Assembly (NCBI GenBank): GCA_009602725.1
Contig: WELB01000094.1
Span: 537,467 to 566,364 of the forward strand
Direction: 5' to 3'
DNA: 28,898 nucleotides
Source: Spirogloea muscicola
Lineage: Eukaryota; Streptophyta; Zygnematophyceae; Spirogloeales; Spirogloeaceae
Below the pieces are notes generated by a model. The model had not been told where the DNA came from. It did not search any database and saw only the letters and a program-made list of their open reading frames with translations. Positions 1 to 10,500 of this stretch are shown here, one piece after another (positions within the stretch are counted from its first letter, which is position 1; each line of letters begins with the position of its first letter). A program made the translations under genes and the position numbers.

Positions 1-429
1 AGCGACCGCCACGCCGCCGGCGCGCCGGCGGCTGGCGGCAGGCCGACGAGCGGGCGCCGACGCGAGGCCTCGGTGCGGCTCTGTCCTCCTCTCCACTGGC
101 AGCCGCCCCGGCCCTCGGAGCTCCTCGAGCTGGCTCGGCGGCAGCTGTTGTAGCTGCTCCCCACCAGAAGTGGTCGAGCCCCCTTTGAAACAGTGAGGGG
201 GCCGCTGCGAGACGGTCGCGCCAGCAGCGCGGCGGTCGTCGAGGCGGCGGCGAGCGTCAATGTCTGGCTGCGGCTTCGGCAGCCGTCGTTGCGAGCACGG
301 CGCTGAGCCTGGGCCGCTCGCATGCCTCCGCCTGCCGAACGCAGGGCAGGGGGCTTCGTCAGAACCGCCAGGGGTCAAATACTTTTCATAATGAAAAGCT
401 GCACCTGGCTGAAGGAGGCGTTCGACTGA
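1..429. other. GC-rich region upstream of TOC75 gene; no gene assigned
   Basis: This stretch is presumed to hold the promoter, 5' UTR and perhaps a first coding exon of the TOC75 gene that follows. ATG codons occur at 260, 322 and 391. Those at 322 and 391 are in the same frame as the downstream open frame but are separated from it by a TGA at 427-429. No TATA box or other element is convincing. A small upstream exon joined by a short intron is possible but I cannot define it. Confidence 0.4.
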
Positions 430-3400
430 ATCGAACCAGTGTCTCTGAATTGGTGCAAGGACTGCAGAGCCGCTGGGTACTCGAGCTTCTCCAGCTTCTC
501 CTCCTCGAGTGCTTCGTGGAGCTTGCAGAAGGTGCAGGAGAGCGCGTCTTATGGCTGCCGATGGTCTGCCGTGGCGCCGCTGCCTGGCGGTGAACCTGGA
601 CGCCACCCGGTGCGGAATGTCAGGTGGCCCAGCTTGGCGTCTGCGTTCGCCGGGCCGCTCAGAGGCGCTGGCCCACTCGTCAGGCGGGCTGGCTTGGTGG
701 TGGTCGGCACTCTGGCTGGCGGCTGCTCTGTGAGCTTGCTCCTCGTTGGAGGTGGCGGTGTCTGGAGTGGAGCTGGGGGCTCTGGCGGCGGCGGCGGTGG
801 CAGCGGCGGCGGCGGCCCTTGGGGCTCTGGCGGTGGCGGCCGGAGGTGGCCTCTCGCTGCCCGCAGAGGGGCGGCGATGGCTGCGCCTGCGGACGAGGAC
901 GAGGACGAGGACGAGGATGAGGACGAGGACGAGGAGGAGGACGAGGAGGAGGAGGGAGCCCCGGTGGTCGCGGGGGCCGCCGCCGAGCCGGCTGCTCCAA
1001 AGGCGCCACCTCCCGATAGCTATGACCAGCATGGGATGCGGGTCGGCGCACCGGTGCCCATCAGCAAGCTGAGCCCCGGGAAGCGCTTCAAGGTCTCGGC
1101 CATGGACCTCACCGACTCGCGCTTCGACACCATCCTGTCCAAGACCGACCCGTTCTACGAGCTAGTGTCGCTCCGCGCGCCCACCATTGTCACCAAGGCG
1201 CAGCTCGAGGCCGAGGTGGAGAGCCTCACCAGTAGTGGCATGTTTCAGGTACGTAAAATTTAAGACCTCAAACCCATCACAATATCTTGTACTGTCATTA
1301 AGAAGGCACACAAGCTTGTAGCCATGAAAGGATGCTGGCAATGATTAATAGGAGTCAAGATCGTAGTCCTTCTCCTTTGGGTTGTTCGTTTGGCTGATTG
1401 CAAGCTGTGACCTGCACTAGCTAGCCGCCTTTGCATACTTCTTCTTGCTGAGCTTTGAATTTACTGACAAGCTGAATCACATCTTGTGCAGGCTGCTGAT
1501 ATGGAAGCCGTACCGCAGTCTGACGGCTCCATCAAGGTAAACGTGAAGTTCACCGAAAGCCAGTGGGCGGCAGCCCAGGGAGTGCGCTTTGTGAACGTGG
1601 GCCTCCAGGCGCCGCCGCCGCCACCTGGGCAGGTATAGATGCACTGCCTTTCATACCACTTGGTAAGCCTATATCTTCAAAGGCGGCAGCACTAAATAAA
1701 TGATAATATCTAAAAATTGCCAGCTGTGGTCACGTGCAGGGGGATGCCGCTGAGGAGGAGGATGCCGAGCTGCGGTACCGACGTGCCGCAAAGAGGCCCT
1801 GCCTTGTGCCCATTGAGGTGAGATTGCCCTCTGGCTTGCTTTGGCTTGTGATCGACTCGATAGATGTTGCTTTAAAGTGAATACTCTTCTCTGCTCTTTC
1901 TGGCATGCTGTAATCAAGGCTCGTATGGTGTTTCATGCGCAGGTCGCCCAAGAAATTTCCAGGTGGCTGAGGTTTGAGTCACGGTTGACAGCTCGCATGC
2001 TGCAGCGAATACGTGACCGCATCCAGTCGTGGTATCACAATGAAGGCTATGCCTGTGCTCAGGTATGTCCTGAAACAAATTCGAGTCCAACGTTGTCATG
2101 CACAATGGAGTACCATAATCGCAATGTGCTACTGATTGAGTACGTTACAATTTGGAGCCCCAGAAGCTGGGCTATCCTGTCAGTCTTCCTGACGGATGCT
2201 TGGTTTTATTGGTGCTTTCGTGCTTCCAGGTGGTTAACTTTGGCAACCTCAACACTGATGAGGTGGTTTGCGAGATCGTGGAAGGTGACATCACAAAGGT
2301 GGAAATACAGTTCCAGGACCGCATGGGCAACCCATGCGAGGGACTGACACAGCCAGACCTCATCACACGTGAGCTTCCATCAGAGGTATGTCGGAGAAGT
2401 TTGATACACTCCTGAATCAGAACAGCGAGTATAACCTCCACTAGCTAACCTATTGAGTATCGCAATTGCCAAAGTAAAGGATGCAAGCTTTTACTCGTTA
2501 AAGCACACAGGGAGGAAGAATTGTCACACTTTGCTGCATCTTGACTCGCTCCTTCTATTGCAAGTTTCCTGTTTGTCGCAGCTCAAAGCTGGTACGATCT
2601 TCAACATTGAAGCTGGCAAGAAGGCCCTGCGCAACGTGAATGCATTGGCGCTTTTCAGCAACATTGAGGTCAACCCGCGGCCAGACGAGGAGAAGGAGGG
2701 CGGCATTGTTGTGGAAGTGAAGGTGAAGGAAATGGACCAGAAGACTGCCGAGGTCTCAACTGAGTGGAGCATCGCTCCGGGCGACACCGGCATGCCCAGC
2801 CTGGTAGGACCAATATATGAGCCCTCAAGCCCTGAAGCTTCATGTGGTGATTGCCAAGTGGACTTTGCGTCAAGCTCCATACTTGTTATGGCCTATAAGC
2901 TTTGTCTCAATTTTGATCAATGCATTGTTATGTGGATTGCAGGTGAGCCTCCAGCCAGGCGGCAGCGTGACCTTTGAGCACCGTAACCTGCGGGGCCTGA
3001 ATCGCTCCATCTTCGGCAGTGTCAGCACCAACAACCTCCTGAATCCCCAGGTGCACACAGCTCTCCTCACATAGACCAGCGAAACAGCCAGCTATGCCTC
3101 ATGTGCGCAGGTGACCTGCGTTGTTGATCAGCTTGATACCACAGCGCTATAGTCTGCTTATCGTGTAGCACAATGGAGGTTGCTCTGAGGTAGGAAGAGG
3201 CAGGCTGTGGCTGCAGGGGATGCCGTCATTGCTATCTTGTTGAGCTTGTGATTGCATGGTGCCAGGATGACTTGGGTTTCAAGCTGGAGTATGTGCATCC
3301 ATACTGGGACGGCCTGGCGGACTCCCGCAATCGCACGCTGCGCGTCAGCGGCTTCAACTCGCGCAAACTCTCGGCAGTCTTCACAGGAGGCCCCTCCCTC

Positions 3401-4671
3401 GAAGAGGTTCCCGCTGTGTGGGTGGACCGTGCTGGGATAAAGGCCAACATTACAGAGGTTTGTTCATCCTGGGGGTGTGCTGACACAGGGACACTGATCA
3501 GCCAGAGTAGCAAAGCAAGTCCTGTAAGATTGCTGAGGCACAACAAGCCAACCCAATTGAGATCTCTGACCTTTAAAAGACCTTATGCTTGACTTTGTCC
3601 ACATTGCTGATGTAGTACCACTTTGTGGTGGGCCCTACTTTAAGCAGGGCCTCCTGTCTGTTGTGCTCAGAACTTCACTCGGCAGAGCAAGCTTACATAT
3701 GGAGCAGTGTTGGAAGAGGTGACAACAAGGGACGAGACATCAGCAGTCTGCACACATGGCGTGCGGACGCTCCCTAGCGGAGCGTTATCACTTGACGGGC
3801 CACCAACCACCCATGGTGACACTGGGATCGATCGGGTGGGGTTCTTGCAAGCGAATTTGACGCGGGACAACACACAGTTTGTCAATGGCACTCCAGTTGG
3901 CGCCCGTGACATTTTCCAGGTCCGTTAGCTGCTACAGCATCCACTTTGCTTCTAGTCTTCTTCTGGGCACAAATTAGGGATGTGCAGCATGTTGAACAGG
4001 TTTCTTGCAGAAGGACATAGGTGTGCAGAAGATCTGTTGTTGCTGTGGCAGATGTGGCAGATAAAGCAGCATGTAAAGGCATGATGTTGCAGTGATCCGA
4101 TGTGGTAGCTTGTTTCTTTGAGCATGCAAGCTTCATCATTGGCTGCGCCTTTACAGCCACAGACATCTGTTGTGCGCAGATTGATCAGGGCCTGGGCATT
4201 GGAAGCAAGTTTTCATTATTCAATCGGCACTCGCTGTCACTTACCCGATTCATCCAGCTCAAGGAGGAGGAGAAGGACTCTGAGGAGCCACCAGCTGTCG
4301 CTGTGGTCCATGGGCGCTACAGCGGCGTGCTGGGCGACCTGGCGAGCTACGACGCCTTTGCGCTGGGTGGCCCATACTCCGTGCGGGGCTACAACATGGG
4401 CGAGCTCGGGGCCTGCCGCCGGGCGCTTGAGCTTGCGACCGAGATCCGTGTGCCAGTGCGGGGGACGCATGTGTACGGCTTCGTGGAGTATGGCACTGAC
4501 CTGGGCAGCTCCAAGGACGTGCGCGGCAACCCCACTGAGTTCTTCCGGCGGGCCGGGCATGGCGGGTCGGTCGGCGTCGGGGCCAAGCTTGGGTCTGTTC
4601 GTGCAGAGTACGCTCGTGATTGTAACAACAACACAGGCTCCATTTTTGTTCGCTTCGGCGAGCGCTTCTAG
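430..4671 (+). CDS. TOC75: TOC75-type protein import channel of the plastid outer envelope (Omp85 family), gene 1
   Basis: TOC75 is the beta-barrel channel of the TOC translocon, which imports nucleus-encoded preproteins through the outer plastid envelope. Exons by splice sites and homology are 430(?)-1248, 1492-1632, 1740-1817, 1943-2062, 2230-2385, 2582-2803, 2943-3050, 3266-3457, 3671-3919 and 4180-4671, all joining in phase 0. Exon 1 encodes a transit-like N-terminus, a glycine-rich stretch (about 748-840) typical of the TOC75 envelope-targeting signal, an acidic DE repeat and the start of POTRA 1. Exons 2-6 carry the rest of the POTRA region and exons 7-10 the 16-strand barrel, with the Omp85 motif GGPYSVRGY and the terminal FVRFGERF that separates TOC75 from OEP80. 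The only in-frame ATG (877) lies after the glycine stretch, so the true start is probably upstream. From 877 the product is 709 residues; from about 539 it is about 822, near the usual precursor length. Confidence 0.95.
748..840 (+). other. Glycine-rich coding stretch, candidate envelope stop-transfer signal of TOC75
   Basis: In the TOC75 frame this segment reads as runs of glycine broken by S, P and W. Known TOC75 precursors carry a polyglycine stretch between transit peptide and mature protein that holds them at the envelope. Its presence in the correct frame upstream of the only ATG is the main reason to extend the gene 5'. Confidence 0.7.
892..956 (+). repeat. GACGAG-type microsatellite encoding an acidic Asp/Glu run
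   Basis: Imperfect hexanucleotide repeats (GACGAG, GAGGAG) encode about twenty alternating D and E residues just before POTRA 1 of TOC75. The tract is in frame and probably varies in length between strains. Confidence 0.8.
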
Positions 4672-5552
4672 GTTTTGCACAGCAGAACAGCAATACACAA
4701 TAGCATAGTCGGGCTGACGTTTCCTCGAGTATTTGTGCACTAAGTATGCTGCTGGTCGTTCTGCAGCTCACTTATGACCAACTATCTGAGCATGAGCACT
4801 TAGGCTCTTCTTTGTGATGGTTACGAGTGTGTGCCTCCTCCTTTGCTTCCTTGTCATGCCAGTTTGTGGCAGGGTCTATGACCTCCTTTTGGAGGCACCT
4901 ACTTTTGGGGATCAGAAGTTGCAGAGTGGAAGGCAGCAGTTCGCTCTGTTGTGCATCTGCATCTTACACGAAGTGCTTGCACAGGTTTGCTAACAACCTG
5001 GTGTAGCAGTCGACCACTGGTTCCTCACAGCCATGGCAGGCCTCAGATGGTCGGCTACAAGTCTGTGGATGTGCCCATGGAATAGCCAATCCTGCCCATG
5101 CAGTTCTAGAGCAGGCTGCTCCTAGTCCGTGGTGAAGACAGGATCTCAGGAATTCGTGCCATCACGCTTCTGGGCCTTAAAGGACGGGATGGGCTGTTTG
5201 CATGAAATGCGAAATGCAAGTTGCCACTGTGCCTCCGTGCAGTCCGGTGCAGTCGTGCTGTTTAGAGGCTCGAGCGCTCTGGGCAGCCACCGCTGCCATC
5301 AGCCGTCCCGGTGGTTTCTCGGGTTTAGGGGTTTAGAATCTCTGGTGGAAGCGAGCTGGGCATGCGGCAGCGGCGGCAGCGGCATGCCACGCCGCAGACG
5401 CCAGCGTCAGCAGCTAGCCTGCACATGGACTGCCATGGTTCATGGCAATGCGGCTGCAGGCTATTCATTCGACTATTGGTAAAAGCGCCAAAATAGGACT
5501 GTGATAATCAGTGGATGTACTCTATCTCCTGCACATCTTTCCTTACATCTCT
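4672..5552. other. Intergenic region 3' of TOC75 gene 1
   Basis: About 880 bases follow the TOC75 stop with no recognisable gene. An open frame at 5129-5482 resembles no family I know and is not codon-structured. A short telomere-like run (GGGTTTAGGGGTTTAG) lies at 5321-5336. From about 5553 the sequence becomes retrotransposon-derived. Confidence 0.5.
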
Positions 5553-5900
5553 CCTTACATCTTTGGCTGTCTGGGTCCTCGCTTCCACACTCTGCTTCAA
5601 AACATTGCCAATCTAGGCTACACTCGACGCGCAGATGTGTTTCCGGCTGAGATGGGCTTGCCAGCTGCATATCTGTCGCTCTTGCGACATCGAGTTTCGG
5701 CCTGTTTGCAGCGTGCTCAGGCTAGTGCCTTGCACCAGAAAGCTGGGCGAGCTCTAGTAGGTGGCAGAAGGGCTCCGTTCCTGGCATCTAGTATTCATGC
5801 ATCGAGTAGTGACCTTTATGTTTTGACCCGTGGTTATTGAGCGGGTCAATCTGCTGTAGGTTATGTAGATTTTTACATGTGCTTGCCTTTGCTCCTCAGT
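5553..5900 (+). mobile_element. LINE 3' fragment (family B): C-terminus of ORF2 plus 3' UTR, uninterrupted copy
   Basis: An open frame ending at TGA 5838-5840 encodes the C-terminal tail of a non-LTR retrotransposon polyprotein. It runs from FGCLGPRFH (the end of the restriction-like endonuclease region) to SSSDLYVLTRGY-stop. A second, near-identical copy lies at 16105-16530, which locates the repeat ends. Alignment by eye with the family A copies (18356-18883 and 19241-19890) supports the assignment, for example HQKAGRA here versus HLRAGRA there. This copy lacks the 90-base hairpin insert present in the 16.3 kb copy, so it serves as the empty site. It is a 5'-truncated dead copy. Confidence 0.75.
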
Positions 5901-5914
5901 CATGCTCCTCAGTC

Positions 5915-6148
5915 ATGCCCATCCTGCGGGGCGAGGACGGCCGGTCGCACACCCGGCGCGCCGACCTGGTCGCTATCCCGCCCAGCGGCGGTCCCCGCAT
6001 CATCACTGATGTGGTGACAACGGACAGCTACGACTCCGGCAACCCCACCAGGGAGATGCAGATGGCTGCTGCTTCCGGGTCTCGGCAAAGTGCCGCTTCT
6101 CCTGCTCCGAGTTACTCTGATCTGCTGTTGCTCACACGTGGATTCTGA
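5915..6148 (+). pseudogene. LINE ORF2 fragment: start of the endonuclease domain fused to a C-terminal tail (family C)
   Basis: The frame reads from VMPILRG through RRADLVAIPP and TDVVTTDSYD, matching the first half of the PD-(D/E)XK-like domain seen in the family A copies. It then jumps after GNPTR directly to an ASGSRQSA...YSDLLLLTRGF-stop tail (TGA 6146-6148). The second half of the domain continues only at 6296. The simplest reading is that a 5'-truncated LINE 3' end (about 6055-6295, tail codons, 3' UTR and hairpin) inserted inside an older endonuclease domain. Confidence 0.7.
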
Positions 6149-6228
6149 GCAGCCATCTGCATCTCCCTCTGCACCATCTTGCACTTTGTAGTGTAGTCCT
6201 TTTTCAGCACCTCTTTCTTTGGCTTTGA

Positions 6229-6295
6229 ACATTGTCCATTCTTTTTGGGTTGGCTTTGCCAGCCCCTCTTCTCAATGGGCGAGCACCTTCCACCA
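6229..6295 (+). repeat. Hairpin module copy
   Basis: This copy has the stem GGGTTGG (6247-6253) and CCAGCCC (6259-6265) around loop CTTTG, then CTTCTCAATGGGCGAGCAC. One stem position is a G-T (wobble) pair. It is preceded by CATTGTCCATTCTTTTT, the upstream box shared with other copies. Confidence 0.75.
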
Positions 6296-6688
6296 GGTCG
6301 GCGTCGTTTGCAGGGCATGCGGTCGGCCTGGCAGCCCGGGCAAAAGAGAAAAAATATGCCGATCACCCGGTCGGTGATGAGTTCGCGGCCCTGGCGATAG
6401 ATGTTCACGGGGCCTTCGGCAGCCGCTGGCTGGATCTCCTCCAGCGGCTTGCTCGTCAGGCTATTGATCGGCGGTCGGGTCCGCCCGGGGCGCTGCCCGG
6501 CTTCAACGCCGCCGGGTCGCTCGCCCAGGTCTTTCGCATGCGCTTGGCGGTATCGTTCCAGCGATCCCTTGCCCACGCTGGCCACGCGCGCAGGACGCGC
6601 TCTGGCCGCGGCCTCCGGGTCTCGGCGGAGTGCCTCCTTCCCTGCCTCGAGCTACTCGGACCTGATGTTGCTCACTCGCGGGTACTGA
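6296..6688 (+). pseudogene. LINE ORF2 fragment: second half of endonuclease-like domain and C-terminus (family C)
   Basis: The frame reads AARAKEKKYADHP, then LAIDVHGAFGSRWLDLL, SLAQVFRMRLAVS and, after a one-base frameshift near 6600, ASGSRRSASFPASSYSDL and MLLTRGY-stop (TGA 6686-6688). These blocks line up in order with copies A and B at 18-20 kb. The lysine in AKEKKY is a candidate catalytic residue of the PD-(D/E)XK fold. The frameshift shows the copy is dead. Confidence 0.75.
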
Positions 6689-7020
6689 GCTTCCCTAGTA
6701 TGTTGTCGTGATTGGTAGAGTAGAGGAGTCCTTCCTCGGCTTCTCATTCTTCGGCTTTGGACATTGTCCATTCTTTTTGGGCTAGCTTTGCCAGCCCCTC
6801 TTTCTTTATGGGCGAGCCTTCTTCTTTGTACCTGGCCATTTGGCCTACATTTCTTTCTAATACACGATCTCTTTCTGCATGCTTTTTAGCGCTTTACTTG
6901 CCAATCACAATTTGTTCAGTTTGTTCATTATTATTGGGGCCTCTCACCTGCCAGCCCCTCTCTTCTATGGGCGAGCTCATTCTTTTATCTCACAGCCACC
7001 ACTGGAAGAGTGAACGCCTT
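6689..7020 (+). repeat. LINE 3' UTR with hairpin modules
   Basis: AT-richer DNA follows the LINE stop. One hairpin module has GGGCTAG (6779-6785) and CCAGCCC (6791-6797), one stem mismatch, followed by TATGGGCGAGCC. A second degenerate one lies at about 6936-6975 (CCAGCCCC then CTATGGGCGAGC). Between them lies TACCTGGCCATTTGGCC (from 6830), a word repeated at 16540 and 16637, so this is the common 3' UTR of the family. Confidence 0.65.
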
Positions 7021-7422
7021 TAGAAAACCTTTCGAAAGCTGAAATGGGATATGGGCCACCTGGCCATCGGCGGCCGAGCAGGCCAGGTGCCACGCGTCGG
7101 CACCGCGGCGCCTGGCCCGGACCCCCCGCCGCCGCCGCCGCCGCCACTGCCGCCGCCGCCGCTGCCGCATGGCTGGCAGTGCCGTGCCGCCCGATCTGAT
7201 GGCAATGGCTGCGGCGGCGGCCAGGTTCCCGAGCACGTACCTGCTGGTGGGCTGCTGCAACGACGAGCTGACGCACAAGTACAAGGGCAAGACGGTGCTG
7301 ACCGAGGCCGAGCGCTACGAGTCGCTGCGCCACTGCCGGTGCGTGCTGTGCGGCGGTCGCGCCGTCTCTGCCACCACCACTGACATGGGCCTTCGGAGGC
7401 ACAGTGATCATGCATGCACAAG

Positions 7423-7457
7423 TAGGGTTTAGGGCTTATCTTAGGGTCTGGGGTTTA
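7423..7457 (+). repeat. Telomere-like TTTAGGG degenerate run inside the CCT intron
   Basis: TAGGGTTTAGGG followed by TTAGGG and GGGGTTTA resembles the plant telomere repeat. It lies in the 156-base intron 7339-7494. It could be a relic or a chance G-rich run. Confidence 0.4.
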
Positions 7458-7545
7458 AGAAGGTTTCTGGTCATGCTGGTGTCTCATACCGCAGGTGGGT
7501 GGACGAGGTCGTCCCGGACGCGCCGTGGGTGATCGACGAGGCCTT

Positions 7546-7546
7546 N
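7546..7546. other. Single N at CCT/TOC75 junction (probable assembly joint)
   Basis: The sequence around it reads GAGGCCTTNCGCGGCCTTCACACG, so GCCTT occurs on both sides ten bases apart. Left of it the frame is cytidylyltransferase; right of it it is a TOC75 POTRA domain in another frame. The near-repeat suggests an overlap-based join. Confidence 0.75.
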
Positions 7547-10500
7547 CGCGGCCTTCACACGCGAGCAGCTGGAGGCGGCGCTGGCGCGCGTCGCCGCCTC
7601 CGGCTGGTTCCGCGCCGTCTCTGCCTCCGTCGTCCTTCGCGGCGCCGCCGCCGCCGTCGTCGTCGTGCTGACCGTCACGGAGGTGGAGTACCCGCCGGCG
7701 TCGGCCGTCGCCTGCTCGTCCGTCGGCCCGACCTTCGACGGCCGCCAGTGGCACCCGCACAAGGTCTCTCCGCCGGCGCCGCCAGTTCCTGCACCTGTCT
7801 CACACCCGCCTGAGTTGTGCAGGGCTCGAACCTGCGACCATTAGATCAAAAGCCCAAAGCTCTGCCGCCTAGCCTGTGGATTTGCTGATGAAGTCATGAA
7901 CACCCTCTGTATGCACTTGGCTGGCTTTCACAGCCGCTCTTCTAACAGCAGCAGCCGCACTCGTCAGTCCTCAGGAGGCAGACGATGGAGCGCCTGTGCA
8001 TTGTCGACGTCTGGCTGTGGCCTGCACCTCAAAGGCTCTGCAAAAGGCTGCCGGCCTGACGAGAGCACGTCCTTGGGTGTGTTGCTTGCAGGCGGACAAG
8101 CCCGGCCGGCCGTGCCTGCTGCCTGGGAGCGTCGAGGCGGAGCTGTCCAAGTACGTGCACGGCCAGCCGTTCCTGACGCAGGAGTCGCTGGCCCACATCC
8201 AAGCCCGCATGGAGAAGGTCCCTCGCCCTCCCCGTCATCGAGAGGAGCTACTTGGCTGCTCGTGCTGTGCGGCAGCTGGTTGTCGTAAGCCATCTGCGCG
8301 ATGTCCGCCGCACGGACCTGACTAGAGCGTGCAGCGGCGGGGTGTGGCAGTGGTATGCAGACAGCGGGTATGTGTTTGCCAAAGTGAAGAGCTTCTCGGG
8401 CCTATCAGAGCGCAACGGTCGTCTGGTGGTCAATGTGCTGGAGGGCGACATCAGCCGCGTGCAGGTGTCGTTCCAGGACCGCAATGGCGACTACGTCCGC
8501 GGTGCCACCAGGCGGCCTGTTGTGCTGCGTCAGCTCCCCAGCGAGGTGTGTCGGCAACACGATCTGAGGGCCCAATGCAGTCTGCTGTTACTGTGGCTAC
8601 GGAGCTTGCACTGCCAGAGAGCTCACTAGCCTCCAATTTCCTAAGCCCCACTTTTCAAAGTCACAAGGTCAAAGACTGGTTCTTGCTTTGAGACCTGAAG
8701 CTTGAGCTCGAGGCACGTCATCAGAAAGGTTGATGAGCTCCTGGCGAGCACCCGGTGCTGACCGGTGGCCCCGTTGGCCGGCGCGCACATGGAGGGCCCA
8801 GCTCAAGGTCGGGAACGTATACAGTGCAATCACGGGCCGGCGCGCGCTCCAGAACATCTTCTTACTGCAGCTCTTTGACGATGTGCGCGTCGTGCCCAAG
8901 CCGGACGAGATGTTCGGGGAGGACAATGTAGTTGTGGTGGATGTTGTTGTCTCTGAGCGCGCGGCGCAGTCCGCCTCAGTTGACACGGACTGGACCATCA
9001 CCACAGACGATGCCGGCAAGTTGTCTCTGGTAAGTGCACGCTGTGTGGCAACCTTGACCAACAATGTGACCCCTGCTCCTTGCAATCTCCCAGGAGTGCA
9101 TGAAAGATGGATGTCTGTCACGCATTCTGTTGTTAGAAGTGCAGCAGTGAAGCTGAACTTAATTTTGAACGCCTCGCCCATCTTACAAGGTACTCGCTGC
9201 TGCTGTGATGTTGTCTGCAGGCCGCATTGCAGCCGGGCGGTAGTATCTTTGTTGAGCACCGCAACATTGGCGGCCTCAACCGGTCTGTGTATGGGACCAT
9301 CAGCACAAGTGACTTCCTCAATCCCCAGGTCCGTACTTCCTGCCACCAATGCATTCTGGTATTTACTCATGCAACATATGAGTTACGCAAAGGCCAAATA
9401 AGCCTGTGCAGCTCCATTTCTGTACCAGGATGACCTTGGGTTCAAGGTGGAGTATGTGCACCCGTACATTGATGGCATCTGGAACCACCGCAAAGACCGC
9501 ACGCTGCGAGTGAGCTGCTTCAACAGCCGGAAGCTGAGCCCAGTGTTTGTGCCTGGGCCCGGCATTGAGGACGTCCCCTCCATTTGGGTCGACCGCGTTG
9601 GCTTCAAAGCCGGCCTCGTGGAGGTTGTTTTTCAACAAGCACCGTATAGCTTGATTAGTACACATATCACAGCAAGTACTAGTGTGCATTCCTAAATCAA
9701 GCAGATCCCTAGGCATTGTGATGCAGCTCTACTACTAGTCAATATGGAACTAGATGGGTCCAGAGGGGCGGTTGAATTTGGAGATGCTGTGCAGGCGCGA
9801 CAAGCAGTAACAGCAACACTCTCAAATCTCTGTGACGTGCTCACCTATTGCAAGCGTGGCCTGCTGGCGCTGGCAGAGCTTCACCAGTCAGAGCAAGCTC
9901 TCGTGGGGATTGGTCGCTGAAGAGATTACGACGCGCGATGAGACTTCGGCCATGTGCACGCATAGCGTTCGCTCAGAGGTGGACGGCACCCTGTCACTGG
10001 ACGGCCCACCCACCACGCACGGTGACAAGGGCGTCGACCGCATGGCGTTCCTCCAGGCAAATCTCACAAGAGACACCACACGCTCCGTTAATGGCACCCC
10101 TGTCGGCTCCAGGGATATATTTCAGGTACAGGCTGTGGTGCAACTCACAACAACCAAAGTAGGTGCTTTGGGACTTGCCAGCAAGAAGTTGTACAGTTGT
10201 GGCCATCGTTCTGACGAGAAAGGAGTCGCTCTTCGTGGGACATACTTAGCTGGAATAGCCTGTTTCTTTTTATATGCTCCACGTTGTTCTGCGCCTACAG
10301 GACGACGTCCAGCCTCTGCTCAATATAAGTGTTGAGTGTCTGATCCCAAGCTTGAGTTTGGTGCCACCAGGTGGACCAGGGCTTGGGCATTGGGACGCGG
10401 AACCCTTTCTTCAACCGTCACCAGCTGACCTTGACCAGGTTCATCCAGCTGCTGAGAGAGACGCCCAGATCCCACGTCCCGCCTCCTGTCCTTGTCCTGC

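Larger units (their letters stand above)
7169..7546 (+). pseudogene. Choline-phosphate cytidylyltransferase, internal fragment (two exons) ending at an N
   Basis: Phosphocholine cytidylyltransferase makes CDP-choline for phosphatidylcholine synthesis. Two exons are visible, 7169-7338 (donor GTGCGT) and 7495-7546 (acceptor CCGCAG), joining in phase 2. The spliced product contains [37 protein letters not shown] and WVDEVVPDAPWVIDEAF, which is the centre of the nucleotidyltransferase domain as in plant CCT1. The HFGH signature upstream and the IDYVAHD and RTEGISTS blocks downstream are absent. At 7546 the frame hits an N and the next base onward is TOC75, so this is either a cut gene or a scaffold joint. 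The true 5' exon border is uncertain: homology is clear only from about 7220. Confidence 0.85.

Noticed and set aside
439-441. GTG as start codon of TOC75 gene 1
   Set aside because: Nuclear plant genes rarely start at GTG; the open frame simply begins after TGA 427-429. The start was left unresolved.
4237-4771. Minus-strand open frames opposite the last TOC75 exon
   Set aside because: They are antisense shadows of a GC-rich coding exon with no recognisable protein similarity.
5129-5482. Possible small gene in the TOC75 3' flank
   Set aside because: The frame has no recognisable motif, no supporting splice structure and ordinary non-coding composition.
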